A stretch of 64,000 bases of DNA from positions 1 through 64,000 of the forward strand of contig JAFGQR010000050.1 of NCBI GenBank assembly GCA_016935555.1. Direction: 5' to 3'. Origin of the DNA: Verrucomicrobiota bacterium. Its GTDB lineage: Bacteria > Verrucomicrobiota > Verrucomicrobiia > Limisphaerales > JAFGQR01. How positions within the stretch are numbered: position 1 is the first letter of the stretch; each line of letters begins with the position of its first letter. The notes beneath the pieces are model-generated. The model had not been told where the DNA came from. It was given only the letters and a program-made list of their open reading frames with translations, and did not search any database. The position numbers and the translations under genes were made by a program. This document shows, piece by piece, positions 42,120 through 51,622 of the stretch.

Positions 42120-45100
42120 ATGACCTTGACCCCTCCCACCCCGCAGACCTCGAGACTCGTGTCCGCGCTGGCAGCACTGGCCATCGCCAGCCTCCTCACC
42201 GCCCCCGATGCCCGCGCCGCCTGGCAGCCCGCCCAAGGCCCCCTCGCCACCCGCTGGGCCAAGGACGTCCGGCCGGACCGCGCCCTCCCCGAATACCCGC
42301 GCCCCCAGATGGTGCGCGCGCGGTGGCAGAACCTCAACGGCCTGTGGGAGTACGCCATCGCCGCGAAAGATGCGCCACGCCCGGCCCAGTGGGATGGCCA
42401 GATCCTGGTGCCGTTCCCGGTCGAGTCGGCGCTTTCCGGGGTGATGAAGCGCGTCAGCGAGACTCAGCGCCTCTGGTACCGCCGCACCTTCGACGTGCCC
42501 GCCGCATGGAATGGCCAGCGCCTGCTGCTCCACTTCGGCGCCGTGGACTGGGAGGCCACCGTCTGGGTTAACGGCCGCGAGATCGGCGCGCATCGCGGCG
42601 GCTACGACGCCTTCAGCTTCGACATCACCGACGCCTTGCGATCCGCCGGCGAGCAGGAGCTCGTCGTGGCCGCGTTCGATCCCACCGACGCCGGCTACCA
42701 GCCGCGCGGCAAACAGGTCCGCAACCCGCACGGCATCTGGTACACCCCGGCCAGCGGCATCTGGCAAACCGTCTGGCTCGAGCCGGTCCCGCCGTCGCAC
42801 CTGCGCGCGATCCGCATCACGCCGGACGTGGATGAGGGCTCGGTGCTGGTGCAGGCCAGCGCTCTGAACACAGGCGGCACCCCGGCGTTCAAGATGGAAG
42901 TGCTCGACGGCACCCGCGTCGTCCAGGAGGGCAGCCTTGACAGAATGATCGCCACCCGCTCCATCCCGCCCCAGGTCGCCCCCGCCCTCAAACTCGCCGT
43001 CCCCAACGCCAAGCTGTGGTCGCCCGACTCGCCCTTCCTCTACGGGCTGCGGCTGACCCTGCTCGAAGACGGCAAGCCGGTCGACACCGTCCAGTCCTAC
43101 TTCGGCATGCGCAAGATCTCCATGGCCAAGGACGCCGACGGCATCCTGCGGCTCATGCTGAACAACCAGCCGCTGTTCCAATACGGCCCGCTGGACCAGG
43201 GGTTCTGGCCCGACGGCATCTACACGGCGCCCACCGACGAGGCACTGCGCTACGACATCGAGATGACCAAGGCGTTCGGCATGAACATGGCCCGCAAACA
43301 CGTCAAGATCGAGCCCGACCGCTGGTACTACTGGTGCGACACGCTCGGCCTGCTCGTCTGGCAGGACATGCCCAGCGGCAACTTCGGCGCCAAGAACGAC
43401 CAGCGCCGCTCCGACGAAGCCTCCGCCAACTACGAGCGCGAACTCAAGGCGCTCATCGACGGCCGCTATAACCACCCCTGCATCGTCATGTGGGTCCCCT
43501 TCAACGAAGGCTGGGGCCAGCACGAAACCCCCCGCTACGCCGCCCTCGTCAAACAGCTCGACCCCACCCGCCTCGTCAACGAAGCCAGCGGCTGGACCGA
43601 CCGCGGCTCCGGCGACGTCAAGGACATCCACAGCTACCCCGGCCCCGCCGCGCCCAAGCTCGAAGCCAAACGCGCCGCGGTGCTCGGCGAGTTTGGCGGC
43701 CTGGGCCTGCCCGTCAAGGGACACACCTGGCAGGACGAAAAGAACTGGGGCTACCGCAGTTTCACCAGCGCCTCCGAACTCACCGACGCCTGCGTCAACC
43801 TCCTCAAACGCCTCCACCCCATGACCGCCGACGGCGGCCTCTGCGCGGCGGTCTATACCCAGACCACCGACGTCGAAATCGAAGTCAACGGCCTGATGAC
43901 CTACGACCGCGCCCTGGCCAAGATGGACCAGGCCGCCATCGCCGCCGCCGCCAGAAAACTCTACACGCCGCCGCCCAAACGCGTGTCGCAGGGCACCCGA
44001 CTGGTCCCGCCCGCGACGCCCCTCGTCGCGTGCGACCCCTATTTCAGCATTTGGTCCCAGGCCGATCACCTGGCCGACGCGGACACGACCCATTGGACTG
44101 GCAAACCGCATCGGCTCACCAGCATGGTGCGCCTTGACGGCAAAGTGTATCGCGTCATGGGCTCCAGCCCGGCCAGCGTGCCGGCGCTGCCCCAGACAAG
44201 CGTCACCGTGCTGCCAACGCGGACGATCTGCACTTTTGAAGGCGGTGGCGTGGCGCTGACACTCACCTTCATGACGCCCGCGTTGCCCGAGGATATCGAC
44301 CTGCTATCCCGGCCCGTGACATACGTGACTTACGAGTTCCGCGCGCTGGACGGCAAGGACCACCGGGCGGAGATCCACTTCGACGCCAGCGGCGAAATCG
44401 CCGTCAACACCCCAAACCAGCAGGTCACGGGCGCCCAAGTGCCGGACGCCGACGGCATGCAGGTCGTGCGCCTGGGTTCGAAAGACCAGCCGGTGCTGGC
44501 CAAGAAAGGCGACGACCTGCGGATCGACTGGGGTTACCTCTATGTCGCCGCGCCGTCCTCGGAGGCCTTCATGGCGAGCCCCGTGGCGCACACCCAACTG
44601 CGACATGCGTTCCGGGACACCGCGCCCCCGCCAAGCACCACCCAGGTCGATCAGTATCCCGTCGGCATCCCGGACCCGGTCGCCGCCGAGTCGGCCCTGG
44701 CCACGCTGCGCCTCCATGCCGTCCGGTTTTCCAGCCAGCCGGCGTCGCGCTGGCTGATGCTGGCCTACGACGATCTCTACTCGATCCAATACATGCGCAA
44801 GAACCTGCGCCCCTACTGGCGCCGCAACGGCTGGGAAGCCGCCGACCTGCTCCGGGCCGCCGCGCGCGATTACGCATCGCTCCAGCAACGCTGCGCCGCC
44901 TTCGACGCCGAACTCATGGCCGACCTCACCCGCGCCGGGGGTGAGAAGTACGCCAAGCTGTGCGCGTTGGCCTATCGCCAGTGCTTCGCCGCGGGCAAGT
45001 TTGTCGCCGACGCCAACGGCCAGCCGCTGCAGTTCAGCAAAGAGAACCACTCCAATGGCTGCATCGGCACCTCGGACGTCTTCTATCCCATGGCCCCGCA

Positions 45101-46520
45101 GTTCCTGCTGTTCGGGCCGTCCCTGGCCAAGTCCTTCCTGGTGCCCTTCATGAACTACGCCGCCAGCGACCGCTGGAAGTTCCCCTTCGCCCCGCACGAC
45201 CTCGGCACCTACCCGAAAGCCAACGGCCAGGTCTACGGCGGTGGCGAACGCACCGAGGCCAACCAGATGCCCGTCGAGGAATCGGGCAACCTGCTGCTGC
45301 TCTTCGGCGCGGTCGCCCAGATGGAAGGCCACGCGGACTTTGCCGGCCTTTACTGGAAACAGCTCGAACAGTGGGCCGCCTATCTGAAGGACAAGGGCTT
45401 CGACCCCGAAAACCAACTCTGCACCGACGACTTCGCCGGCCACCTCGCCCATAACGTCAACCTCAGCGCCAAAGCCATCTGCGGCCTCGGCGCCTTCGCC
45501 AAACTCTGCGCCCTCCGAGGCGACCAGGCCCGGTCCGGCGAGTATTTCAAGCTGGCGCGCGAGTTCGCCGCCAAATGGGTGAAGGAAGCCGACGACGGCG
45601 AGAAGTTCCGGCTCGCCTTCGACCGCCCCGACACCTGGAGCCAGAAATACAACCTCATGTGGGACCGCATCCTGGGGTTGAACCTGTTCCCGGCGTCGGT
45701 GCTGCGGAAGGAAATGGACTTTTACAGGAAAATCCAAAACAAATACGGCCTGCCCCTGGACAACCGCAAGGACTACACCAAGCTCGACTGGATCACCTGG
45801 ACCGCCACCCTCACCCAAAACCGCGCCGACTTCGAAGCCCTCATCGATCCCGTCTTCCGCTTCATGAACGAAACCCCCGACCGCTCCCCCCTGACCGACT
45901 GGTACCAGACCAAGACCGCCCGCAAAGTCGGCTTCACCGCGCGCCCCGTCATCGGGGGCGTGTTCGCCCAGATGCTCTACGACCAGGCCGCGTGGAAGAA
46001 ATACGCCGGCCGCGACCGGACCAAGGCCGCCCATTGGGCGCCGATGCCCAAGCCGCCCGTGCTGATGAACGTGCTTGCGACCGCCGAGGACGACCGCCGT
46101 GCCCAGTGGCGCTACACGACGCAAAAACCCGCCGGCCACTGGTTCAAGCCGGGCTTCGACGCCGGCGCCTGGAAGCAGGGCAATGCCGGGTTCGGCACCC
46201 GCGGCACGCCGGGCGCCATCGTGCGCACCGAGTGGGCCACGCCGGCCATCTGGCTGCGACGCGAGTTCACCATGCCCGAAGGCAAGTGGACCGACCTGCA
46301 CCTGCGCATTCACCACGACGAGGACGTCGAGGTCTACCTCAACGGCGTCCTGGCCGCCACCGCCTCGGGTTACACAACCCAATACGAGGAACTCCCCATC
46401 CACCCCGACGCCAAAGCCGCGCTCAAGCCCGGCCCCAACCTCCTGGCCGTCCACTGCCGCCAAACCGGTGGCGGACAATACATCGACGTCGGCTTCGCGG
46501 ACGTCAGCGAAGCGAAGTGA
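42120..46520 (+). CDS. GH2 glycosidase fused to a glutaminase-A-like (DUF4964/5127/4965/1793) enzyme
   Basis: A 1466-aa exported protein. Residues about 40-630 are a GH2 enzyme: sugar-binding jelly roll (WQNLNGLWEYAI, WYRRTFDVPAAWNGQRLLLHFGAVDWEA), immunoglobulin-like domain and TIM barrel with acid/base VPFNEGWGQ and nucleophile LGEFGGLG. From about residue 640 a second enzyme begins (PPATPLVACDPYFSIWSQADHLADADTTHW), with the DUF5127/DUF4965 core (RWLMLAYDDLYSIQYM, KENHSNGCIGTSDVFYPMAP) and the DUF1793 helical part (WSQKYNLMWDRILGLNLFP, DWITWTATLTQNRADF) to about 1305. A jelly-roll end domain (WLRREFTMPEGKWTDLHLRIHHDEDVEVYLNG) closes it. It lies 9 bp after the GH172 gene. The fusion is unusual. 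The second enzyme's bond, glycosidic or amide, is unknown. Confidence 0.85.
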   Translation: MTLTPPTPQTSRLVSALAALAIASLLTAPDARAAWQPAQGPLATRWAKDVRPDRALPEYPRPQMVRARWQNLNGLWEYAIAAKDAPRPAQWDGQILVPFPVESALSGVMKRVSETQRLWYRRTFDVPAAWNGQRLLLHFGAVDWEATVWVNGREIGAHRGGYDAFSFDITDALRSAGEQELVVAAFDPTDAGYQPRGKQVRNPHGIWYTPASGIWQTVWLEPVPPSHLRAIRITPDVDEGSVLVQASALNTGGTPAFKMEVLDGTRVVQEGSLDRMIATRSIPPQVAPALKLAVPNAKLWSPDSPFLYGLRLTLLEDGKPVDTVQSYFGMRKISMAKDADGILRLMLNNQPLFQYGPLDQGFWPDGIYTAPTDEALRYDIEMTKAFGMNMARKHVKIEPDRWYYWCDTLGLLVWQDMPSGNFGAKNDQRRSDEASANYERELKALIDGRYNHPCIVMWVPFNEGWGQHETPRYAALVKQLDPTRLVNEASGWTDRGSGDVKDIHSYPGPAAPKLEAKRAAVLGEFGGLGLPVKGHTWQDEKNWGYRSFTSASELTDACVNLLKRLHPMTADGGLCAAVYTQTTDVEIEVNGLMTYDRALAKMDQAAIAAAARKLYTPPPKRVSQGTRLVPPATPLVACDPYFSIWSQADHLADADTTHWTGKPHRLTSMVRLDGKVYRVMGSSPASVPALPQTSVTVLPTRTICTFEGGGVALTLTFMTPALPEDIDLLSRPVTYVTYEFRALDGKDHRAEIHFDASGEIAVNTPNQQVTGAQVPDADGMQVVRLGSKDQPVLAKKGDDLRIDWGYLYVAAPSSEAFMASPVAHTQLRHAFRDTAPPPSTTQVDQYPVGIPDPVAAESALATLRLHAVRFSSQPASRWLMLAYDDLYSIQYMRKNLRPYWRRNGWEAADLLRAAARDYASLQQRCAAFDAELMADLTRAGGEKYAKLCALAYRQCFAAGKFVADANGQPLQFSKENHSNGCIGTSDVFYPMAPQFLLFGPSLAKSFLVPFMNYAASDRWKFPFAPHDLGTYPKANGQVYGGGERTEANQMPVEESGNLLLLFGAVAQMEGHADFAGLYWKQLEQWAAYLKDKGFDPENQLCTDDFAGHLAHNVNLSAKAICGLGAFAKLCALRGDQARSGEYFKLAREFAAKWVKEADDGEKFRLAFDRPDTWSQKYNLMWDRILGLNLFPASVLRKEMDFYRKIQNKYGLPLDNRKDYTKLDWITWTATLTQNRADFEALIDPVFRFMNETPDRSPLTDWYQTKTARKVGFTARPVIGGVFAQMLYDQAAWKKYAGRDRTKAAHWAPMPKPPVLMNVLATAEDDRRAQWRYTTQKPAGHWFKPGFDAGAWKQGNAGFGTRGTPGAIVRTEWATPAIWLRREFTMPEGKWTDLHLRIHHDEDVEVYLNGVLAATASGYTTQYEELPIHPDAKAALKPGPNLLAVHCRQTGGGQYIDVGFADVSEAK

Positions 46521-46666
46521 ACAGTAGTCCGTAAACTCAAGAGCGGCCGGCTGAAGGGCCTTGACGACGTCCGCCGGCTCAGGTGATGGATGCCGACGCA
46601 ACCGGTGTGGCGTCAGCGCTCATTTTCCGGCTGGCTTTGGCCAAGGCCCGGATTACCCTGGTTCGC

Positions 46667-49057
46667 ATGAAAACCACCCCGGCTCTGCCCGCAGTGCTTC
46701 TGGCCGGCGCACTGTGTTGCCCGTTCGCAGCCCCGGCCACCGCACCTTTGGACCGTGTGCAGCCCGTGATTGTCCTCAAGGCAGTCCCCTTCTCCCTGAC
46801 TGAGGTTCGGCTCTTGGAGGGCCCGTTTCGGGACGCGATGCAGCGGGACCGGGACTACCTGCTGAGCGTGGATCCGGACCGCCTGTTGCACACGTTCCGC
46901 GTCAATGCGGGGCTGCCTTCGACGGCGGAGCCGCTCGGCGGCTGGGAAGCGCCGAAGGTCGAGCTGCGCGGGCACAGCCTCGGGCATTATCTTTCGGCGT
47001 GCGCGCTGATGTATGCCAGCACTGGCGAGCCGAAACTCAAGGCCAGGACGGACTCTCTGGTTGCCGAGCTGGCCAAGTGCCAGGCCGCGTTGGCGGCGGG
47101 CGGCAGCCACGCGGGCTATCTTTCGGCGTTCCCGGAAACGTTTTTGGACCGGGTGGATGCGCGCCAGCCGGTGTGGGCGCCCTGGTACACGCTGCACAAG
47201 ATTCTGGCGGGGCTGCTCGACGTCCACCGCCATGGCGCCAACCCGCAGGCCCTCGACGTCCTCGTCAAGATGACCGATTGGGTCAAAACCCGCGTCGACC
47301 GCCTCACCCCGGAGCAGATGCAGCGCTCGCTCGAAACCGAGTTTGGCGGCATGAACGAGGTGCTCGCCAACATCTACGCCGTCACCGGCAACCCCGAGCA
47401 CCTGCGCATCGCCCGCGCGTTCGACCACAAGGCCGTGTTCGATCCCCTGGCCCGCCATGAAGACCGGCTCAACGGCCTGCACGCCAACACCCAAATCCCG
47501 AAATTCATCGGCGCCGCCCGCGAGTACGAGCTGACCGGCGAACCGGCGTATCGCGAGATCGCGCGGTTTGCCTGGGAACGCGTGGCCCTGGCGCGCTCCT
47601 ACGTGATCGGGGGCCACAGCGATCACGAGCATTTCTTTCCCGTCGAACGGTTCTCGAAGCAGCTGAGCCCCGCCACCTGCGAAACCTGCAACACCTACAA
47701 CATGCTCAAGCTGACCCGCCACCTCTTCGCCTGGGAGCCGTCCGCGACGCTGATGGACTTCTACGAACGCGCCCTGTACAACCACATCCTGGCCTCCCAG
47801 GATCCCAGGACGGGGATGTTCATGTATTTCGCCTCGTTGAAACCGGGCCACTTCAAGACCTACTCGAAGCCATTCGACTCGTTCTGGTGCTGCGTCGGCA
47901 CCGGCATGGAAAACCACGCCAAATACGCCGACTCCATCTATCACCACGACGCCGACTCCCTCTACGTGAACCTGTTCATCCCGTCCGAACTGACCTGGAA
48001 GGACAAGGGCCTGGCGCTGCGCCTGGAAACCCGGTTCCCGGAGGAGGACATCGTCCGGCTGCGGGTGCTGACGCCGCCCGCCTCGCGGCTGGGCGCCATC
48101 CGGGTCCGTTGTCCGGCGTGGGCTGGGGACGGCGTCCGTTTCCGTGTGAACGGCGCGTCCCTTCCGCTCGCCACCACCGCCGGCCAGTACGCCGCGCTCG
48201 ATCGCGCGTGGAAGCGGGGCGACACCGTTGAAATCCGCCTGCCGATGCGCTTGCGGGTGGTGTCGATGCCGGATGATCCCGATGTGGTGGCGTTGGCTTA
48301 CGGGCCCATCGTGCTGGCGGGCGAACTGGGCCGGGAGGGACTCGACCGCATCGAGCCTTATGCCAGGAGCCAGCTCGACCTGGCCCACGTGCCCGCCGTC
48401 ACCGTTCCCGCCTTCGTCGGCGACCGGGCCACCCTCCTCGACCGCGTGCACCCCGTCCCCGGCCAGCCCCTGACCTTCCAAACCCGCGGCCTCGGGCGCC
48501 CGGGCGATGTCACCCTGATCCCCTATTACCGGCTCCATCACCAACGCTTTTCCGTGTACTGGAATGTCATGTCCGAAGACGCCTGGAGAAAGCGCCAGGC
48601 GGGCCTCGCCGTTCAGGAAGCCGAGCGCCGCGCCCTGGACCGCCGCACCGTCGATGCGGTCAGCCCTGGGGAGCCGCAACCCGAGACTGACCACCAGTTC
48701 CAAGGTGAAAACACGCAGGCCGGCACCCACATGAACCGCCGCTGGCGGCATGCGGCGGACGGCGGCTGGTTCAGCTACGAGATCAAGGTGGCGCCGGACC
48801 AGGCGATGACCCTGCGCTGCACCTATTGGGGCGAGGACGCCGGCGCCCGCACCTTCGAGGTGCTGGTCGACGGCCGCAGGATCGCCACCCAAACCCTGGA
48901 CCGCAACCGCCCCGGCGAATTCTACGACGAGGAATACCCCGTCCCCACCGCGCTCACGCGCGGGAAGTCGCGCGTCTCCGTCAGGTTCCAGGCGCACCCG
49001 GGCAACATTGCCGGCGGTTTGTTCGGCCTGCGCATGCTGCGCCCGGCGACGCCCTGA
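46667..49057 (+). CDS. GH127 beta-L-arabinofuranosidase-like enzyme (DUF1680)
   Basis: A 796-aa secreted protein (MKTTPALPAVLLAGALCCPFAAPATA). The (alpha/alpha)6 barrel is obvious from GHSLGHYLSACALMYA, TETEFGGMNEVLANIY and LNGLHANTQIPKFIG. The zinc and cysteine-nucleophile site of GH127 is intact: SPATCETCNTYNMLKLTRHLF and FWCCVGTGMENHAKYAD supply the Glu and three Cys. A beta-sandwich and a C-terminal domain of the DUF6805 kind (GENTQAGTHMNRRWRHAADGGWFSYEI..GGLFGLRML) follow. It would release beta-L-arabinofuranose or a related sugar from glycans or glycoproteins. The track start at 46583 lies upstream of the signal peptide. The gene belongs with the GH172 and GH2 genes just before it. Confidence 0.93.
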   Translation: MKTTPALPAVLLAGALCCPFAAPATAPLDRVQPVIVLKAVPFSLTEVRLLEGPFRDAMQRDRDYLLSVDPDRLLHTFRVNAGLPSTAEPLGGWEAPKVELRGHSLGHYLSACALMYASTGEPKLKARTDSLVAELAKCQAALAAGGSHAGYLSAFPETFLDRVDARQPVWAPWYTLHKILAGLLDVHRHGANPQALDVLVKMTDWVKTRVDRLTPEQMQRSLETEFGGMNEVLANIYAVTGNPEHLRIARAFDHKAVFDPLARHEDRLNGLHANTQIPKFIGAAREYELTGEPAYREIARFAWERVALARSYVIGGHSDHEHFFPVERFSKQLSPATCETCNTYNMLKLTRHLFAWEPSATLMDFYERALYNHILASQDPRTGMFMYFASLKPGHFKTYSKPFDSFWCCVGTGMENHAKYADSIYHHDADSLYVNLFIPSELTWKDKGLALRLETRFPEEDIVRLRVLTPPASRLGAIRVRCPAWAGDGVRFRVNGASLPLATTAGQYAALDRAWKRGDTVEIRLPMRLRVVSMPDDPDVVALAYGPIVLAGELGREGLDRIEPYARSQLDLAHVPAVTVPAFVGDRATLLDRVHPVPGQPLTFQTRGLGRPGDVTLIPYYRLHHQRFSVYWNVMSEDAWRKRQAGLAVQEAERRALDRRTVDAVSPGEPQPETDHQFQGENTQAGTHMNRRWRHAADGGWFSYEIKVAPDQAMTLRCTYWGEDAGARTFEVLVDGRRIATQTLDRNRPGEFYDEEYPVPTALTRGKSRVSVRFQAHPGNIAGGLFGLRMLRPATP

Positions 49058-49590
49058 GGCATCGGTCCTCCTCCTGAACCGCAAGACCCTTCCGGCCTGC
49101 GCGCGTCGACGGGGCGTGAAACGGTCCCGCATCGCGCGGGCTTCAGCCCGCTTCAAGCCGGCAAGGTTCACAGCCGCGCGGGTGGAGACGCCGAATGCAG
49201 AACGCCGGAGACTGGAGATCGGGGGAGGCGTCCCCGGCTTCAGGGAACGCTTCGTAAGAATGGGTGCAAAATTATCTTCTCGACATGGGCGGGGATTTTA
49301 GTAAAACACACCCACTATCACTCGGTTGGGTTGCAGCGGGCCGTTCGGCTGTCAACGGCAGGCGGCTCTGTGACAAGCCGGTCGGGCTGAAGAAGAACGC
49401 GCCGGGTGCCGGCCGTTGGAGCGGCATGCGGGCGGGTTCTCTTGTGCGAACAACAATGGCAAGCATGGGTGACAAGCGGGAGTTCGACGGGGACAGGCCT
49501 GAGGAAGGCGCCTGCCGGATCTCTCCTCCCCGTGCGAGGTGATTGCAGCAACACAACGATCGTCTTGACTTCCAAGCGAACTTCCCACGT
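49058..49590. other. Intergenic region before the porin gene
   Basis: 533 bp without a convincing gene. It contains the second copy of the 22-bp hairpin (49134-49155). Beyond that only weak ORFs occur, none with coding character. The promoter of the porin gene should be in the last 200 bp but I see no clear match to a consensus. Confidence 0.5.
49134..49155. repeat. Dispersed 22-bp hairpin (copy 2)
   Basis: Identical over 22 bp to the sequence at 39788-39809, with the GCGGGC-ttca-GCCCGC stem-loop. It lies about 80 bp after the GH127 stop, and could serve as a transcript end. Confidence 0.6.
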
Positions 49591-51072
49591 ATGAAACGAA
49601 CATCTGTCCTTCTCCGTCTGCTGGCGCTGAGCACCGCGTCGGCTGTGGTCCTCAGCCAGGGCGCGGTCATGGCCGCCCAAGCCGCCAGCGCCCCGGCGCC
49701 GGCGCCTTCCGGCATCGAGGAGTTCATCAAGAAATCCAAACAACCCTTGCCGTGGCTCAGCTGGGGAGGCGACCTGCGGATTCGCACCGAGTATTTTGAC
49801 ACCACCGTCAGCCTTAATGAGCACGATCCCAACTCCGAGTTCAACGTGATCCGCACACGCGGCCGCATCTGGACCTCGATCACGCCCATCACCAACCTCA
49901 GCTTCAATGCCCGCATGGCGGCGGAGCCGCGGACTTTCACCGCGGACGGCGGTTTTGGCATTTACAAGGGGAAGCAGGGCACCGAGTGGCGCTATGGCAT
50001 CCTGGACAATGCCAACGTGAAATGGAACAACATCCTCGACCAGCCTCTCTCGCTGACGGCGGGCCGGCAGGACATCGTGTTTGGCGATTTCTGGAACTGG
50101 TGGCTGGTGGCGGACGGCACGCCGGGCGACGGTTCGTGGACCTACTTCCTGGACAGCATTCGCCTGACCTATGACGTGGCGCCGCTCAAGACCAAGTTGG
50201 ACCTGATCTACATCTACCAGAACGCCAGGGCGGACGATTGGATCCCCACGATCCACCGGCCGACCTACAGGGGCACGGACTATCCTCTCACCGAACAGAA
50301 CGAGCAGGGCGTCATTGCCTACGCCTCGAACAAGTCCATCAAAAACACCACCCTCGACGGCTACTTCATCTACAAACGCGACACCCAGGAGACCTTCGCC
50401 CGCGCTTATGCCCCGTATCGCTCCGGCGACAATGCCAACATCTACACGTTCGGCGCCCGATTCATCGGCACCTACGCCGACCATTGGCAGCCCTACCTCG
50501 AAGGCGCCTACCAGTTCGGCAACAAGGAAGACAGGATCATGGGGGTGTTCGACAACCGCGACCTGCGCGCCTGGGGCGTCAACGCCAGACTCATCTACCT
50601 GTTCAAGGACCGCTACAATAACCAGCTCCAGCTCATCGCCGAACACCTCAGCGGCGACGACGACGACACCTCATGCAAGGACGAAATGTTCGACGTCCTG
50701 TGGGGCCGCTGGCCCCGGTGGAGCGAACTCTACATCTATTCCTACGGCGGCGAGACCAGCGGCAAAATCGCCCAGCTCAACAACATCACCCGCGTCGGCG
50801 CCGGCTGGAGCATGAGCCCCGTCAAGGGCATGACCGTCAGTGCCATCTACAACGCCTTGTTCGCCCCGCAAAAAGTCGCCACCCGGGCGGTTGCCCCGAC
50901 TTTTAGCAGTGACGGCAACTTCCGCGGCCATTACATGCAGGCCTACCTGAAGCACACGTTCAACAAACACATCAACGGTCATCTCTGGGCGGAAGCGGTC
51001 TGGCAAGGGGATTACTACAAAGAGCGCGACCTCATGCTGTTCCTGCGCCCGGAAATCATGTTCGTCTACTGA
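49591..51072 (+). CDS. Alginate-export-family outer-membrane porin
   Basis: A 493-aa protein with a signal peptide (MKRTSVLLRLLALSTASAVVLSQGAVMAAQA) and a short proline-rich linker, then a beta-barrel of the AlgE/alginate_exp type: WLSWGGDLRIRTEYFDTTVSLN, FNVIRTRGRIWTSITPITNLSFNARMAAE, LSLTAGRQDIVFGD and later strands GHLWAEAVWQGDYYKERDLMLFLRPEIMFVY with a terminal aromatic. It forms an 18-strand channel that lets sugars or small solutes through the outer membrane. It follows the glycosidases and is the obvious exit or entry route for their products. The GNKEDRIMGVFDNRDLRAWGVNARLIY block supports the family assignment. Confidence 0.87.
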   Translation: MKRTSVLLRLLALSTASAVVLSQGAVMAAQAASAPAPAPSGIEEFIKKSKQPLPWLSWGGDLRIRTEYFDTTVSLNEHDPNSEFNVIRTRGRIWTSITPITNLSFNARMAAEPRTFTADGGFGIYKGKQGTEWRYGILDNANVKWNNILDQPLSLTAGRQDIVFGDFWNWWLVADGTPGDGSWTYFLDSIRLTYDVAPLKTKLDLIYIYQNARADDWIPTIHRPTYRGTDYPLTEQNEQGVIAYASNKSIKNTTLDGYFIYKRDTQETFARAYAPYRSGDNANIYTFGARFIGTYADHWQPYLEGAYQFGNKEDRIMGVFDNRDLRAWGVNARLIYLFKDRYNNQLQLIAEHLSGDDDDTSCKDEMFDVLWGRWPRWSELYIYSYGGETSGKIAQLNNITRVGAGWSMSPVKGMTVSAIYNALFAPQKVATRAVAPTFSSDGNFRGHYMQAYLKHTFNKHINGHLWAEAVWQGDYYKERDLMLFLRPEIMFVY

Positions 51073-51329
51073 TGCCGTTTTCTGTGTGCGGCTGTTTGCG
51101 GGCGGCATGGAGTGAGCCCTGCGCAAGGGAGCGTCGCGCCAGGATGAACGGGTCTTGGGCTCGCATGGCAGTGGGTGCTGACCCACCAGCCGGGAGGACC
51201 ACCCCCGTGGCCTTCCGCGGCCGCCCCCCTTCACCCGGCACGACAATGTCCAGTTCCTGGGAAGGGAACACCTCCAACATTCGGACGTGAATCGAGGCCA
51301 TGAAGCGCCGCCGATATGGCGCAATTGAT

Positions 51330-51361
51330 AATTGAAAATTAGGAATTGAGAATTTTCAATT
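51330..51361. repeat. AT-rich hairpin downstream of the porin gene
   Basis: AATTGAAAATT (51330-51340) and AATTTTCAATT (51351-51361) are perfectly complementary around 10 nt. The sequence resembles the aattgagaatt repeat at 39586-39619 and is markedly AT-rich for this genome. Confidence 0.55.
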
Positions 51362-51444
51362 GGGTCTTTCGGCAGCCCATGCGCGGTTCATGGGAAGGCG
51401 CGGACCCGCCTTCATGGCAGGCGCCACTGCGGTGTGGCAAGCCC

Positions 51445-51576
51445 GGTAGGGCGAGACTCCGTCGAGCCCTGGCTTCCCCTCGTGGCATGCCGGCTCGCCA
51501 CGGCGCCGCACCGAGGCGGCCAACGATGGGCGGTGCGGACGCGGGGGAGTTTGGGCTCGACGGAGTGTCGCCCTGC
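51445..51576. repeat. Inverted pair of a 25-bp element
   Basis: GGTAGGGCGAGACTCCGTCG.. at 51445-51470 recurs in inverted orientation at 51552-51576 with a few mismatches, 81 bp apart. Layout and the GGTAGGG start resemble the element pairs at 2478-2640 and 54053-54220 although the core differs. A 13-bp direct repeat lies outside both ends. Confidence 0.6.
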
Positions 51577-51622
51577 CATCGGCGTGTGGAAGCGCGGTTC
51601 ATGGCAGGAATGAAGTTCTTTT

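Larger units (their letters stand above)
51073..51622. other. Intergenic region between porin and paaK
   Basis: 550 bp with no gene. It holds an AT-rich hairpin (51330-51361) and an inverted pair of a 25-bp element (51445-51470 and 51552-51576), both listed. GCGCGGTTCATGG occurs directly on both sides of that inverted pair (about 51383 and 51593), as a duplication flanking an inserted element would. Confidence 0.55.

Noticed and set aside
40290-44111. 1273-aa minus-strand ORF
   Set aside because: Antisense to the GH172 and GH2 genes, whose motifs are unmistakable; the protein is Gly/Val/Ala/Arg-rich with no recognisable domain. A high-GC shadow.
46613-49171. 852-aa minus-strand ORF
   Set aside because: Antisense to the GH127 gene with its complete Cys/Glu site.
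49264-49542. 92-aa plus-strand ORF before the porin gene
   Set aside because: No ribosome-binding site and no recognisable content; the region reads as a leader and promoter.
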